64,000 nt of DNA from Bifidobacterium breve (GTDB taxonomy: Bacteria > Actinomycetota > Thermoleophilia > Solirubrobacterales > Solirubrobacteraceae): assembly GCA_945878865.1 (NCBI GenBank), contig CAMCUD010000018.1, positions 27,999 through 91,998 of the forward strand. Direction: 5' to 3'. The number at the start of each line of letters is the position of its first letter. The first letter of the stretch is position 1. The notes beneath the pieces are model-generated. The model did not search any database. It saw only the letters and a list, made by a program, of their open reading frames with translations, and had not been told where the DNA came from. Shown piece by piece: positions 16,933 to 25,461 of the stretch. The position numbers and the translations under genes are program-made.

Positions 16933-17586
16933 ATGACGGGTGTCGACCCAGCACCGAGAACGCAGGACGCTCGCCGTGTCGCCACGCGCACGGCGTTGCT
17001 CGACGCGACCATCGAGTGCCTGATCGTCTTCGGGTACCAGGGCACGACGACCGCGCGGATCGCCGAGCGCGCTGGCGTCTCGCGCGGCGCGCAGATCCAT
17101 CACTTCCACACGAAGGCGGGGCTGGTGGCCGAGGCGCTGCACCAGCTGGCCGAGCGGAGGGCGATGCAGCTGGTTCCCCACCTGGAGCGTCTGCCCGCCG
17201 GCGCCGGCCGGGTGACCGCGGGCCTGGACCTGCTGTGGGACGCGCACACCGATCCGCTGTTCGAAGCGGCGCTGGAGCTGTGGGTGGCCGCGCGCACCGA
17301 TGAAGAGCTGCGCGCGCAGCTGGCGCCAGTCGAGCGCGACATCACCAGCCGGCTGCGCGCCGCCGGCCGCCCGGTCTTCGATCCCGACGGCGAGATCGCC
17401 GACCTGGACACGTGGCTTGATCTCGCACTCGGAACGATGCGTGGCCTGGCCATGCAGCGTTCCCTCCAGCCGCCGGACCGTCGCGCGCCGACGGCACGCG
17501 AGTGGGCGCGGTGGCGCGAGCGCCTCGCGGCGCTCCTACGCGCACCCGCCTTCGCATCACACCCCAGAACAAGGAGCATCACGTGA
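16933..17586 (+). CDS. TetR family transcriptional regulator
   Basis: The 217-residue protein has an N-terminal TetR helix-turn-helix ([13 protein letters not shown], then [18 protein letters not shown] and [14 protein letters not shown], residues about 20-65) and a helical ligand-binding half without recognisable identity. It most likely represses the surrounding acyl-CoA catabolic genes and is relieved by an acyl-CoA or pathway intermediate; this rests on synteny and on the repeated operator, not on a known ligand. ATG 16933 is placed just after the putative -10 box. Its stop overlaps the GTG of the thiolase gene, so the regulator is co-expressed with a pathway enzyme. Confidence 0.93.
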   Translation: MTGVDPAPRTQDARRVATRTALLDATIECLIVFGYQGTTTARIAERAGVSRGAQIHHFHTKAGLVAEALHQLAERRAMQLVPHLERLPAGAGRVTAGLDLLWDAHTDPLFEAALELWVAARTDEELRAQLAPVERDITSRLRAAGRPVFDPDGEIADLDTWLDLALGTMRGLAMQRSLQPPDRRAPTAREWARWRERLAALLRAPAFASHPRTRSIT

Positions 17587-18794
17587 GTAGCAACGGGTCC
17601 AACCGCGTCTTCGTCATTGGCGTGGGGATGACGAAGTTCGAGAAGCCGGGCAGTCGCGAATGGGACTACCCGGACATGGCCAAGGAGGCCGGCACGAAGG
17701 CGCTGGAGGACGCGGGGGTGGACTACGCGGACATCGAGCGCGCGTTCGCGGGCTACGTGTACGGCGAATCCACCAGCGGGGAGCGGGCGCTGTACGAGTT
17801 GGGGCTCACCGGCCTGCCCATCGTCAACGTCAACAACAACTGCTCCACGGGATCGACCGCGCTGTACCTCGGTCGTGAGGCGGTGCGGGGCGGGCTGGCC
17901 GACTGCGTGCTCGCGCTCGGCTTCGAGAAGATGCAGAAGGGCTCGCTCGGAGCCACGTTCCATGACCGCGAGCAGCCGACGATGCGCCACTTCATGGCGC
18001 TGTCCGAGCTGTACGAGTTCGAGGCCGCACCCCCCGCCGCGCAGATGTTCGGCAACGCCGGACGGGAGCACATGTCCAACTTCGGGTCCACGCCCGAGCA
18101 CTACGCGTGGATCGGCTGGAAGAACCACAAGCACTCGGTCAACAACCCCTACGCGCAGTTCCAGACCGAGTACACGCTCGACGAGATCAAGGAGGCCCCG
18201 CTGATCTACGAGCCGCTCACGAAGCTTCAGTGCTCGCCGACGAGCGACGGCGCCGGCGCCGCGGTGCTGGCCTCGGAGCGCTTCGTCGACGAGCACGAGC
18301 TCTGGGACCAGGCGGTCGAGATCGTCGCGCAGTCCCTCGTCACGGACATGGAGAGCAGCTTCGGGGACCGCAGCGCCATCAGCGTGGTGGGGTCGAAGAT
18401 GACGCGGCGGGCCGCCGACGAGGTGTACGCGGCGTCGGGCCTCACAGCCGCGGACGTCGACGTCGTCGAGCTCCACGACTGCTTCAGCTGCAATGAGCTG
18501 GTCACCTACGAGGGGCTCGGGCTTGCTGCCGAGGGCGAGGGGCACAAGCTCGTCGAGAACGAGGCGACGACGTACGGCGGCAGTGGCCCCGTCGTCAACC
18601 CGTCCGGCGGGCTGATCAGCAAGGGTCACCCGCTGGGAGCGACCGGCCTGGCGCAGTGCAGCGAGTTGACGTGGCAACTGCGCGGCACCGCCGACAAGCG
18701 GCAGGTCGACGGCGCGGAGGTCGCGCTGCAGCACAACATCGGCATCGGCGGGGCGGTGGTCGTGACGTTGTATCGCCCGGCTGCTGCCGCCTAA
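17583..18794 (+). CDS. SCP-x/lipid-transfer-type thiolase
   Basis: The 403-residue thiolase-fold protein is of the SCP-x type. It has the nucleophilic Cys in [17 protein letters not shown] near residue 90, [17 protein letters not shown] near 300, and the C-terminal His/Gly motif [15 protein letters not shown] near 345. It would cleave a 3-ketoacyl-CoA (often branched or steroid side-chain) or act as a retro-aldolase subunit; aldolase-type relatives normally pair with a DUF35 OB-fold protein, and none is seen nearby. GTG 17583 is chosen because AAGGAG lies 5 bp upstream and the stop of tetR overlaps it. Confidence 0.9.
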   Translation: MSSNGSNRVFVIGVGMTKFEKPGSREWDYPDMAKEAGTKALEDAGVDYADIERAFAGYVYGESTSGERALYELGLTGLPIVNVNNNCSTGSTALYLGREAVRGGLADCVLALGFEKMQKGSLGATFHDREQPTMRHFMALSELYEFEAAPPAAQMFGNAGREHMSNFGSTPEHYAWIGWKNHKHSVNNPYAQFQTEYTLDEIKEAPLIYEPLTKLQCSPTSDGAGAAVLASERFVDEHELWDQAVEIVAQSLVTDMESSFGDRSAISVVGSKMTRRAADEVYAASGLTAADVDVVELHDCFSCNELVTYEGLGLAAEGEGHKLVENEATTYGGSGPVVNPSGGLISKGHPLGATGLAQCSELTWQLRGTADKRQVDGAEVALQHNIGIGGAVVVTLYRPAAAA

Positions 18795-18797
18795 CAA

Positions 18798-18825
18798 GAT
18801 ACATACGGTCACGACCGTATCTGAA
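18798..18825. promoter_or_regulatory. Putative TetR operator, site 4
   Basis: The left half GATACATACGGT matches the shared half-site, and the inner 18 bp (ATACGGTCACGACCGTAT) is an almost perfect palindrome, the most symmetric of the set. It lies 3 bp after the thiolase stop and 30 bp before the SRPBCC start, which implies a separate regulated promoter for that last gene. Confidence 0.72.
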
Positions 18826-18855
18826 CGTTCCATCACCACCAACAGGAGGCCATCG

Positions 18856-19284
18856 ATGCCCACCATCACCAAGACCGCCGAGCTCGCCGCCGCACCCGAC
18901 AAGGTGTGGGCCACGCTCACCGACTTCGCCACGTACGGCGACTGGAACGTCGTCCACGTCGGGTTCCCCGACGGCGCGCCGGACGCCGTCGCGGAGGCCG
19001 CGACGTTCAAGGAGAAGGTGAAGATCATGGGCATGCCCGGCGAAGTGACCTGGACGGTCGCGGCCGCGGAGGAGCCCTCGAAGCTCGAGCTCGCGGGCGC
19101 CGGCCCGATGGGCACGACGATGCGGACCCTCTACCGGCTGGAGCCCAATGGCGACGGCACGCTGCTGACCTACGAGAGCGAGTTCGGCGGTGCGGCGCTC
19201 GCGGCGATGGCGGGGCCGCTCACGAAGGAGTCCGACAAGGCCGCCTCCCAGTCGATCGAGAAGCTCACGGGCCTGCTCGGCTGA
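18856..19284 (+). CDS. SRPBCC (START/Bet v1-like) family protein
   Basis: The 142-residue protein has the polyketide-cyclase/SRPBCC pattern: an N-terminal ITKTAELAAAPDKVWATLTDFATYGDWN, central beta strands, and a C-terminal long helix (KESDKAASQSIEKLTGLL). Such proteins form a hydrophobic cavity that binds lipids or aromatic ligands. A carrier or accessory role for the hydrophobic substrate is plausible, but no catalytic residues are identifiable. The ATG is preceded by AGGAGG. It is the last gene before a strong terminator and has its own operator-bearing upstream region. Confidence 0.85.
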   Translation: MPTITKTAELAAAPDKVWATLTDFATYGDWNVVHVGFPDGAPDAVAEAATFKEKVKIMGMPGEVTWTVAAAEEPSKLELAGAGPMGTTMRTLYRLEPNGDGTLLTYESEFGGAALAAMAGPLTKESDKAASQSIEKLTGLLG

Positions 19285-19316
19285 GGCGAGTACCCGCGCT
19301 CGAGCTGGGGCGCCTC

Positions 19317-19354
19317 GGCGGGGGAGAACGGGCCGGCGCCCGTTCTCCCCCGCC
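19317..19354. terminator. Strong bidirectional hairpin terminator
   Basis: A perfect 16-bp stem (19317-19332 with 19339-19354) closes on a 6-nt loop (CCGGCG). It separates the stop of the SRPBCC gene (19284) from the stop of the convergent membrane-protein gene (19359), so it can terminate both. It marks the boundary between the catabolic locus and the envelope genes. Confidence 0.75.
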
Positions 19355-19358
19355 GTCT

Positions 19359-21542
19359 TCATCGGCGTGGGAGGGCGCCGCCCGCGCCCGTGAGCAGTGG
19401 CTCGAGCTCGTGCAGGACCCGCAGGTGACGGTGGGTCCAAGCGATCGCGAGGCCGTCGAGGACGCCGTCGCCATCCTCGACGACGAGGCGATCCGGCGTG
19501 AGGTCCGGTCCGGCTTCCGGTTCGGGCACAGGCTCGCCGTTGGCGACGGCCCGGCCGAACCCCGCGTACCACGCGCATCGACGGTGGGTGTCCGCGCGGA
19601 GGTCGGCGGCGGCCGCGGCCACGTGGGGGAGACGTTCGTCGATCGGGCGCAGACGCCCGAGCCGGCCGCCTTCCAGCAGCCGGGCGATGCTGCGGATGCG
19701 CCGCGCGCCGGTCGACAGGATGCCGAGCTCACCGAGCGCGCCCCCGCCCGAGCCGCGCTCGGCGAGGTAGTCGCGGACGGTCGCGTCGAGCACCTGGCCG
19801 CTGCGAAACGCCTCGTCGGCGAGATCGGCGGGAGGCCGGTCGTCGCCCAGCAGCGCGTCGATCGTGCCCTGCAGGTAGGCGCCCGCGCGCTCGTAGCCGT
19901 CGCCGATGGAGCGGCGCAGCACGGCGGACGCGCCGCGCGGCCAGAGCAGCACGCCCACCGCCAGGCTGATGGCGGCGCCGATCGCGACATCCTCGATCCG
20001 GACGAGCCCGACCTGCCAGCCCGCCGGCTCGAGCAGGTTGAAGAGGATGAGCACGGTCATGGAGAACGCCGCCTGTCCGGCGGTGAAGGAGACCGCGCGC
20101 GGCGCGTAGGCGGCCAGGCCGCAGGCGAACGGCAGCAGGACCCACAGCGCCGCGCGGCTCTCGTCGACAAGCACGACGAGCAAGCCGCCGGCGACGATGC
20201 CCAGGAACGTTCCGAGCAGCGCGCGCTCGATCGTCGCGCCGGTGGTCATCGCGTTCGAACGCAGGACCGACATCGTCCCGAGCACGACCCAGAAGGCGTG
20301 GTCGAGGTCGGCGAGCTCGGCGACCAGCACCGCGGCCGCCAAGCCGACGGCGCCCCGCAGGCTGTTGCGCAGCCACACGGAGCGCAGGGTGGCGTGGGCG
20401 TGCACCACGTCGGTGCGTGACCCGGCGCTCGAGCGCAGCGCCACCCATGGCGGGTCGTCGACGCGGACCCCCATGCAGTCCAGCGCCTGCGACGCGATCT
20501 CGACGACGGTGAACGAGAGCATCCGCAGGCGGTAGCCCTCATCGACCTCGCCGGTCACGTCACCAGCGCCGGCCGGCGCCTCGGAGAAGAACGCGATCAC
20601 CGCGTCGCCGAGCTCCTGATGACAGCGCTCGAGGGCGTGCATGTCCCTGAGCAGCGCGTCGGCGTCGCCCTCGCGGCGCAGGACGGCGCCCGAGCCGTGG
20701 AGCGCCGTGGCGGCCAGCAGGTCGATGGTCCGCCTGTGCTCGGCGAACACGGTGTCGTCGGCCCGCGGGAGGGCGGCGAGCCGGACGAGCAGCGCGAGGT
20801 CGTCGATGAGGCGGGCCAGTGCGGCGGATCGTCCGGCGGTCCCGCTCGGGCGGTGCTGCATGGCGAGGAAGTCCTGGCGCGCCGCCTGCAGCCGCGTGAC
20901 GGCCTCGTCGATGCAGGCCTCGGCCCGTGCGTCGTCGCCGGTGACGCGTGCTGCGATCGCGTCCGCGAAGGCGTCGCACGTCGTGCCCGCCTTGGTCCGG
21001 ACGATGTCCCGGGGGCGGCGAGGCCAGAGCAGGAGGACGGCCGCCGTCGCGAGCACGGCGGCGATGGCCCATCCCAGGAGGCGCTCGGGAACCGCGGAGG
21101 CCGGCGCGGGCACCATGACGGGGAGGACGAACGCGAGGATCGCCGCCGACTGCGCGGCGGCGATGTGCTCGTCGAGCACGCCCGCGTACAGGACGACGAA
21201 CGCGACCGCGCCCATCGCGAGCACGGCGGGAACCGTCATCTCAGACAACAGCGTCCCGGCCGGGATGAACACGAGTCCGGTTGCGGCGAGCATCGCGTAG
21301 GCGCGCAGCCGGGCGCTGGGCGGCCCGCCGAAGTCGACGAAGACCAGCATCGCCATTGAGCCGAAGGCTGCGAACAGCGCGGTCTGCGGGCGATCGAGGA
21401 CCTCGAGGCCGAGAGCGAACGCCACCGGCACCACGAGCCCGGCGCGGACGGCGCCCTTGAGCGCGAAGCGTCCCGGGTCCCTCGGCCACCAACTGGACTG
21501 CCGTGCGCGCGCCGCCGGGGCGGCCCTCGCACGGTCGGCCAT
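19359..21542 (-). CDS. FUSC-family (aromatic acid exporter-like) membrane protein
   Basis: The 727-residue inner-membrane protein has two hydrophobic blocks of about five to six helices each (residues about 25-185 and 395-535), each followed by a soluble helical stretch, the layout of FUSC/YccS/AaeB-like proteins. Recognisable segments are DRPQTALFAAFGSMAMLVF near residue 50 and HAFWVVLGTMSVLRSNAMTTGATIERALLGTFLG near 425, the latter typical of the FUSC_2 domain. Family members are proposed efflux or envelope proteins; substrate unknown. The start overlaps the stop of the upstream gene (ATGA), ending a four-gene minus-strand operon. Confidence 0.87.
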   Translation of the reverse strand: MADRARAAPAARARQSSWWPRDPGRFALKGAVRAGLVVPVAFALGLEVLDRPQTALFAAFGSMAMLVFVDFGGPPSARLRAYAMLAATGLVFIPAGTLLSEMTVPAVLAMGAVAFVVLYAGVLDEHIAAAQSAAILAFVLPVMVPAPASAVPERLLGWAIAAVLATAAVLLLWPRRPRDIVRTKAGTTCDAFADAIAARVTGDDARAEACIDEAVTRLQAARQDFLAMQHRPSGTAGRSAALARLIDDLALLVRLAALPRADDTVFAEHRRTIDLLAATALHGSGAVLRREGDADALLRDMHALERCHQELGDAVIAFFSEAPAGAGDVTGEVDEGYRLRMLSFTVVEIASQALDCMGVRVDDPPWVALRSSAGSRTDVVHAHATLRSVWLRNSLRGAVGLAAAVLVAELADLDHAFWVVLGTMSVLRSNAMTTGATIERALLGTFLGIVAGGLLVVLVDESRAALWVLLPFACGLAAYAPRAVSFTAGQAAFSMTVLILFNLLEPAGWQVGLVRIEDVAIGAAISLAVGVLLWPRGASAVLRRSIGDGYERAGAYLQGTIDALLGDDRPPADLADEAFRSGQVLDATVRDYLAERGSGGGALGELGILSTGARRIRSIARLLEGGRLGRLRPIDERLPHVAAAAADLRADTHRRCAWYAGFGRAVANGEPVPEPEAGPDLTPDRLVVEDGDGVLDGLAIAWTHRHLRVLHELEPLLTGAGGALPRR

Positions 21543-22435
21543 CAGAAGATCCCGACGAGATCGACGCCGACGGCGCCTTCGATGATGATGTAGATCGCCG
21601 CCGCCGCGATGAGGAACACCACGAGCGCGAGCAGGCGGCCGAGGATCCGGCGGCGCCGGAGCTTCGCGCGGCGCTCGACCTGCATCCGCTTCAGCGTGGC
21701 CTCGTAGACCGCCTCGTGCTCGGCGGTGGCCGGCGGTGCGACCCGCCGGGGCGCCGGGAGCGGATCCACGTCCTCCGCATCATCGTCGTCCTCGTCCCGC
21801 GGGGTGTCGGGATGGCTGCCGTTGCGCGGAGGCGACGCGAGGTCCTCGGGGGTCTCCTCGGCTTCGATCTCGTCGAGCCAGGTCGCCTGCGGACGAGCCG
21901 GCGCGGGCTCGCGCTCGGCCGCCTGCTCGGCGTCGGCCCGGACGCGCGCGAGCTCGGCCTCGGTCTCCACGAGGCGGGCCTGCGTCTCCTCGAGTTCGCG
22001 GCGCGCCTCGGAGAGGTCGACCACGAGCGAGCCCCAGGTCTGACCCTCAACCTCATCTCGAGGGTGAGGGTCCAGCGGCGCGGTGTCTCGCGCGGGGTCG
22101 GGGAGATCGAGGGTCGCCGAACGCCCGACGGCGAGGGCGAACCGGGCGCTGTCGTCGTCGGTCAGCGTGCGGGGGACGGCGAACGCGGCGGTCCAGGTCG
22201 AGGGGTCCGGGCCGGCGTGCGCAGTGTGCGCCTCGACGGCCTTGAACTCCGCGCTGCCGTCCGGCGTGGTGACGACGAGGCGTGGCCGGCCCGCCGAGCG
22301 CTTGGACGACGCATGGAACACGCCGGCGAGCTCGAGGATCGCGATCTCGTCGTGCGCGGCGACGAGGACGTTGCGGCTCGGCTCGAAGCGGATCGCGTCC
22401 GATCCACTGCGCGACGCGCGCTCGCCGACGGCCAT
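21542..22435 (-). CDS. Hypothetical protein with coiled coil and C-terminal membrane anchor
   Basis: The 297-residue protein has no family I recognise. Residues about 1-130 look globular and beta-rich (NVLVAAHDEIAILELAGVF, RPRLVVTTPDGSAEF). Residues about 135-175 form a charged coiled coil (LSEARRELEETQARLVETE), followed by an acidic Pro-rich linker. A basic stretch (RRAKLRRRRI) precedes a single C-terminal membrane helix (LLALVVFLIAAAAIYIII). Topology suggests a cytoplasmic domain tethered to the membrane by its tail. Both ends overlap neighbours by ATGA, so it is translated together with the FUSC protein and the 4-helix protein. Confidence 0.72.
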   Translation of the reverse strand: MAVGERASRSGSDAIRFEPSRNVLVAAHDEIAILELAGVFHASSKRSAGRPRLVVTTPDGSAEFKAVEAHTAHAGPDPSTWTAAFAVPRTLTDDDSARFALAVGRSATLDLPDPARDTAPLDPHPRDEVEGQTWGSLVVDLSEARRELEETQARLVETEAELARVRADAEQAAEREPAPARPQATWLDEIEAEETPEDLASPPRNGSHPDTPRDEDDDDAEDVDPLPAPRRVAPPATAEHEAVYEATLKRMQVERRAKLRRRRILGRLLALVVFLIAAAAIYIIIEGAVGVDLVGIF

Positions 22436-23082
22436 CAGTCGCCCTCGGGGTCCTGGTCGGCGGGACCGCTGGGCCGCAGGAGGGACTGGTGCCGGCTGGG
22501 CGGCGCCTCGGTCGGCGCGGGCCCGGCGGCCGGTCGCGGCGCGGTGGCCGGCGCGTCGTCGGCCGGCGGGGCGCTCCACGACGGCGGGGCGGTGGGCGCG
22601 ATCGGCGCGCCGTCGTCGATGTCGACCTCCTCCCGGCCGCCGACGCTGACGGTGACGGAGACGCGCGCGAGGTCCAGCAGGCCGGCGACGAGGATGACGA
22701 GCGCCCCGAACAGCGCGAGCCACGCCCCGAAGCCGAGGCTTGCGTCCTGGGCGACGGGCGGGGGTTCGACCATCGTCGCGAACACGGCGATGAGCGCCGC
22801 GCCGCCCGCGATCGGGACGCCGCGCCGGTCCGTTCCCGGGTCGACCTCCAGGAGCCGGAGCGTCGCGGTGACCCCCACGTAGAGGGCCAGGAAGATCAGG
22901 ACGAGATCCAGCAGCTCGAACAGCGACCACGCGCTGCCGCCCGGGTCGAACCACGTCAGGAACGGGCTGACGAGCAGGAGGACCGCGCCGAAGAGCGCCG
23001 CGAGCGAGGCGGCTTCGAATCGCTGGGGTTCTTCGGTCACGTCGAAGGCCACGGTAGGCGGTCCTCCGGAGGGGTCGGTCAA
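22435..23082 (-). CDS. Small four-helix membrane protein with Pro-rich tail
   Basis: The 215-residue protein has about four hydrophobic helices (AALFGAVLLLVSPFLTWF, LLDLVLIFLALYVGVTATL, GGAALIAVFATMV, WLALFGALVILVAGLLDLA) and then a roughly 70-residue Pro/Ala-rich cytoplasmic tail. I recognise no named family. The same architecture occurs in the protein at 57796-58434, so the two may be distant paralogues. The stop overlaps the next start (ATGA), and the start overlaps the lipoprotein gene upstream. Confidence 0.72.
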   Translation of the reverse strand: MTDPSGGPPTVAFDVTEEPQRFEAASLAALFGAVLLLVSPFLTWFDPGGSAWSLFELLDLVLIFLALYVGVTATLRLLEVDPGTDRRGVPIAGGAALIAVFATMVEPPPVAQDASLGFGAWLALFGALVILVAGLLDLARVSVTVSVGGREEVDIDDGAPIAPTAPPSWSAPPADDAPATAPRPAAGPAPTEAPPSRHQSLLRPSGPADQDPEGD

Positions 23083-23669
23083 TCGATCGGGCGCACGATG
23101 GTGCCGGTCTCGGGGTTCACGAAGGTCTGCGGCGGGACCTTGCGGACCCGGACGCGGAACGTGCCCTCCGGGACACCGCCACCGGCCAGCTCAGCCTTCG
23201 CGCTGCCCGTGAGATTCCCTGCGACCCGCCAGCGCAGCGTGTGGGTGCCGGCGACGACGGGCGTCATCCGCCAGACGTACTCCTGCTCGGCGTTCGGCGC
23301 GAGCCCGCCCAGCGCCCAGGTGCTCACGTACGCGGTCACCCCGGCGCGCGGCGCGTCGTCGACGATCCACACGGGCGACTGGGGATCGGCGATGCCCGGC
23401 TGCTCGTTGAGCTCGTTGATCCCGTCAAGCGAGACGGCCACGTTCGGGATCGTCTCCGTGCCCGCGTTGCGGACGGTGACGCGCAGGGTGGAGGTCTTGG
23501 CGAGCCGCTGGAGCTTCGGGAACGACGCCGTGACGATGTCGACCTTGTACGTGCCGGCCTTGTCGCCCGCGTCCTGCTCCTCGTCGCCGCCACCGCAGCC
23601 CGACAGGGCCAGCAGGCCCATCAGAGCCGCCGGCGCGACCCATCGGACGAACGCCGCAGACCCCCGCAT
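23079..23669 (-). CDS. Predicted lipoprotein with CARDB/Ig-like domain
   Basis: The protein of about 196 residues has a signal peptide ending in the lipobox LLALSGC, followed by GGGDEEQDAGDKAG, so it is probably lipid-anchored on the outer face of the membrane. The mature part (LRVTVRNAGTETIPNVAVSLDG, then YVWRMTPVVAGTHTLRWRVAG) looks like a CARDB/DUF11-type beta-sandwich, often found in adhesive or binding proteins. ATG 23669 is chosen; an in-frame GTG at 23687 would add six residues. It heads the minus-strand operon running to the FUSC gene and is divergent from the mce operon. Confidence 0.78.
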   Translation of the reverse strand: MRGSAAFVRWVAPAALMGLLALSGCGGGDEEQDAGDKAGTYKVDIVTASFPKLQRLAKTSTLRVTVRNAGTETIPNVAVSLDGINELNEQPGIADPQSPVWIVDDAPRAGVTAYVSTWALGGLAPNAEQEYVWRMTPVVAGTHTLRWRVAGNLTGSAKAELAGGGVPEGTFRVRVRKVPPQTFVNPETGTIVRPID

Positions 23670-23744
23670 CGGCGGCGAACGTAGCACAGGGACATGACCG
23701 CAGACGCTCCTTCTGTTGTGCGCGTGTTAGCGAGCCCGTTGCCG

Positions 23745-23775
23745 TTGGACACTCCTCCGGCGGTTCGCATACGCT
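23745..23775 (+). promoter_or_regulatory. Possible promoter of the mce operon
   Basis: TTGGAC (23745-23750) and TACGCT (23770-23775) with 19 bp between them lie in the only intergenic region upstream of the mce operon, about 80 bp before its first start codon. The spacing is slightly long and both hexamers are imperfect, so this is a best guess. Confidence 0.35.
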
Positions 23776-23851
23776 TCGGCCCGTACGGCGTCGGGCGGGC
23801 AGTCTCACCACGGCGCCGGCATACGTCCCGCCCTGAGGAGAGAGAAGGCCG

Positions 23852-24652
23852 TTGAGCAGTTTCGCCGACCGGCTGGCCCCAGCGAAGAACGCGCTGGAGG
23901 AAGTCGGCGACATGATGATCCTGACCGGGAAGACCGTCGTCTCGGCGGTGCGCCCGCCGTTCCCCTATGGCGGCGAGTTCATCTCGCAGTTCCTCTTCGC
24001 GGTCCGCCTGTGCTGGTTCCCGCTGCTCATCTCCACGGTCGCGGTGAGCTACGGCGCGTCCGGCATCCAGGCCATCAACTTCCTCAACATCTTCGGCTCG
24101 CCCGACCGTCTTGGCGGCTTCTTCGTCCTCGCGGCGATCCGTGAGTTTGCGCCGTTCGTCACCGCGATCGTCCTCGCGGGCGTCGCCGGCACCGCGATCA
24201 CCGCCGACCTCGGCGCCCGCAAGATCCGCGAGGAGCTCGACGCGCTGCAGGTGCTCGGCGTCGACCCGGTGAAGAACCTCGTCGTGCCGCGGTTCCTCGC
24301 GCTCATGATCGTGACGGGCCTCTTCGACGTGTTCGCGGTCATCTTCGGCGTCTTCGGCGGCGTGCTCGCCACCGTCACCTCGAACCTCCCGCTCGGCGGC
24401 TTCTGGGCGACGTTCCTGACGAACGCCTCGATCGTCGACCTCTGGGGCTCGTTCGTGAAGTGCACGCTCTTCGGCGCGATCATCGCGATCGTCTGCTGTT
24501 ACAAGGGCATGACCGCGTCGGGCGGCGCCGAGGGCGTGGGCCGGGCCGTCAACCAGGCCGTCGTCATCGCGTTCATGGCGGTCTTCGCCTTCAACTACGT
24601 CTTCACGCAGACGCTGCTGGCGACCAACCCCGAGATCCAGGTGATCCGCTAA
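23852..24652 (+). CDS. YrbE/MlaE family ABC permease (first of two)
   Basis: The 266-residue integral membrane protein is of the MlaE/YrbE family, the permease of Mce lipid transporters. It shows the family core REFAPFVTAIVLAGVAGTAITADLGARKIREELDALQVLGVDP and the C-terminal CCYKGMTASGGAEGVGRAV. Expect five to six membrane helices. TTG 23852 is the likely start: AGGAGAGAGAAGG lies directly upstream and the protein then begins with the normal amphipathic helix. It forms the membrane core with the next permease and the ATPase encoded at 25462. Confidence 0.93.
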   Translation: MSSFADRLAPAKNALEEVGDMMILTGKTVVSAVRPPFPYGGEFISQFLFAVRLCWFPLLISTVAVSYGASGIQAINFLNIFGSPDRLGGFFVLAAIREFAPFVTAIVLAGVAGTAITADLGARKIREELDALQVLGVDPVKNLVVPRFLALMIVTGLFDVFAVIFGVFGGVLATVTSNLPLGGFWATFLTNASIVDLWGSFVKCTLFGAIIAIVCCYKGMTASGGAEGVGRAVNQAVVIAFMAVFAFNYVFTQTLLATNPEIQVIR

Positions 24653-24655
24653 GCC

Positions 24656-25459
24656 ATGGGCCCCGCCACCTGGACCGCCGTCCCGCGCGACCTCTTCGCG
24701 AGCCTCGGCGAGATCATCAAGTTCACCGGGCGGATCCTCGCCCAGGTCCTGTCGCTGCGCGTCCTGCACTTCTCCGGCGAGGTGCTCCGCCAGGCGGGGC
24801 TGCTGATCGTCTCCTCAGCCCTGGTGATCTGGATCCTCGTCTTCACCGTCGGCCTGCAGTGCGGCATCGAGGGCGCCTACTTCAGCCGTGCCGTCGGCGC
24901 GCCTGCGAACGCCGGCACGTTCGCGGCGTTGTGCAACCTTCGCGAGCTCGTGCCGTACGCCTTCGGCTGGATGATGGCCGCGAAGATCGGGACGGGCATC
25001 GTCGCCGAGCTCGGCTCGATGCGCATCAGCGACGAGATCGACGCCCTCGAGGTCATGGGCATCGACTCCGTCCTCTTCCTGTGCGCGACGAAGCTCCTCG
25101 CCTCGTGGATCACGCTTCCGTTCCTCTACGTCATCGCGATCGGCGCCGGCTTCTTCGCCAGCTACCTCGCGGTGGTGCAGCAGATCGGCGAGGTCTCCAG
25201 CGGCGGCTACTTCCTGCTGTTCTGGATGTTCCAGAACCCGCCCGACATGTTCTTCAGTCTCGCGAAGGCGATGGCGATGGCCACGGTCATCGTGCTGGTC
25301 GGCTGTTATTACGGCTACAACGCGTCGGGCGGTCCGGTGGGAGTCGGAACCGCGACGGCGAAGTCCATGGTGCTCAATCTCGTGATGGTTCACCTCATCG
25401 GGATGCTCGGCACCCAGGTGTTCTGGGGCGGGAACGCTCGCGCCCCCATCGGAGGTTGA
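24656..25459 (+). CDS. YrbE/MlaE family ABC permease (second)
   Basis: The 267-residue MlaE-type permease pairs with the preceding one. Family features are RELVPYAFGWMMAAKIGTGIVAELGSMRISDEIDALEVMGIDS and GCYYGYNASGGPVGVGTATAKSM near the C-terminus. It starts 3 bp after the stop of the first permease. Two different permeases, as in actinobacterial YrbEA/YrbEB, imply a heterodimeric channel, unlike the MlaE homodimer of Gram-negatives. Confidence 0.93.
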   Translation: MGPATWTAVPRDLFASLGEIIKFTGRILAQVLSLRVLHFSGEVLRQAGLLIVSSALVIWILVFTVGLQCGIEGAYFSRAVGAPANAGTFAALCNLRELVPYAFGWMMAAKIGTGIVAELGSMRISDEIDALEVMGIDSVLFLCATKLLASWITLPFLYVIAIGAGFFASYLAVVQQIGEVSSGGYFLLFWMFQNPPDMFFSLAKAMAMATVIVLVGCYYGYNASGGPVGVGTATAKSMVLNLVMVHLIGMLGTQVFWGGNARAPIGG

Positions 25460-25461
25460 CC

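Noticed and set aside
21503..23697. Long plus-strand frames opposite the envelope genes
   Set aside because: They are GC-rich shadows of the minus-strand genes, with Arg/Gly-rich composition and no motif.
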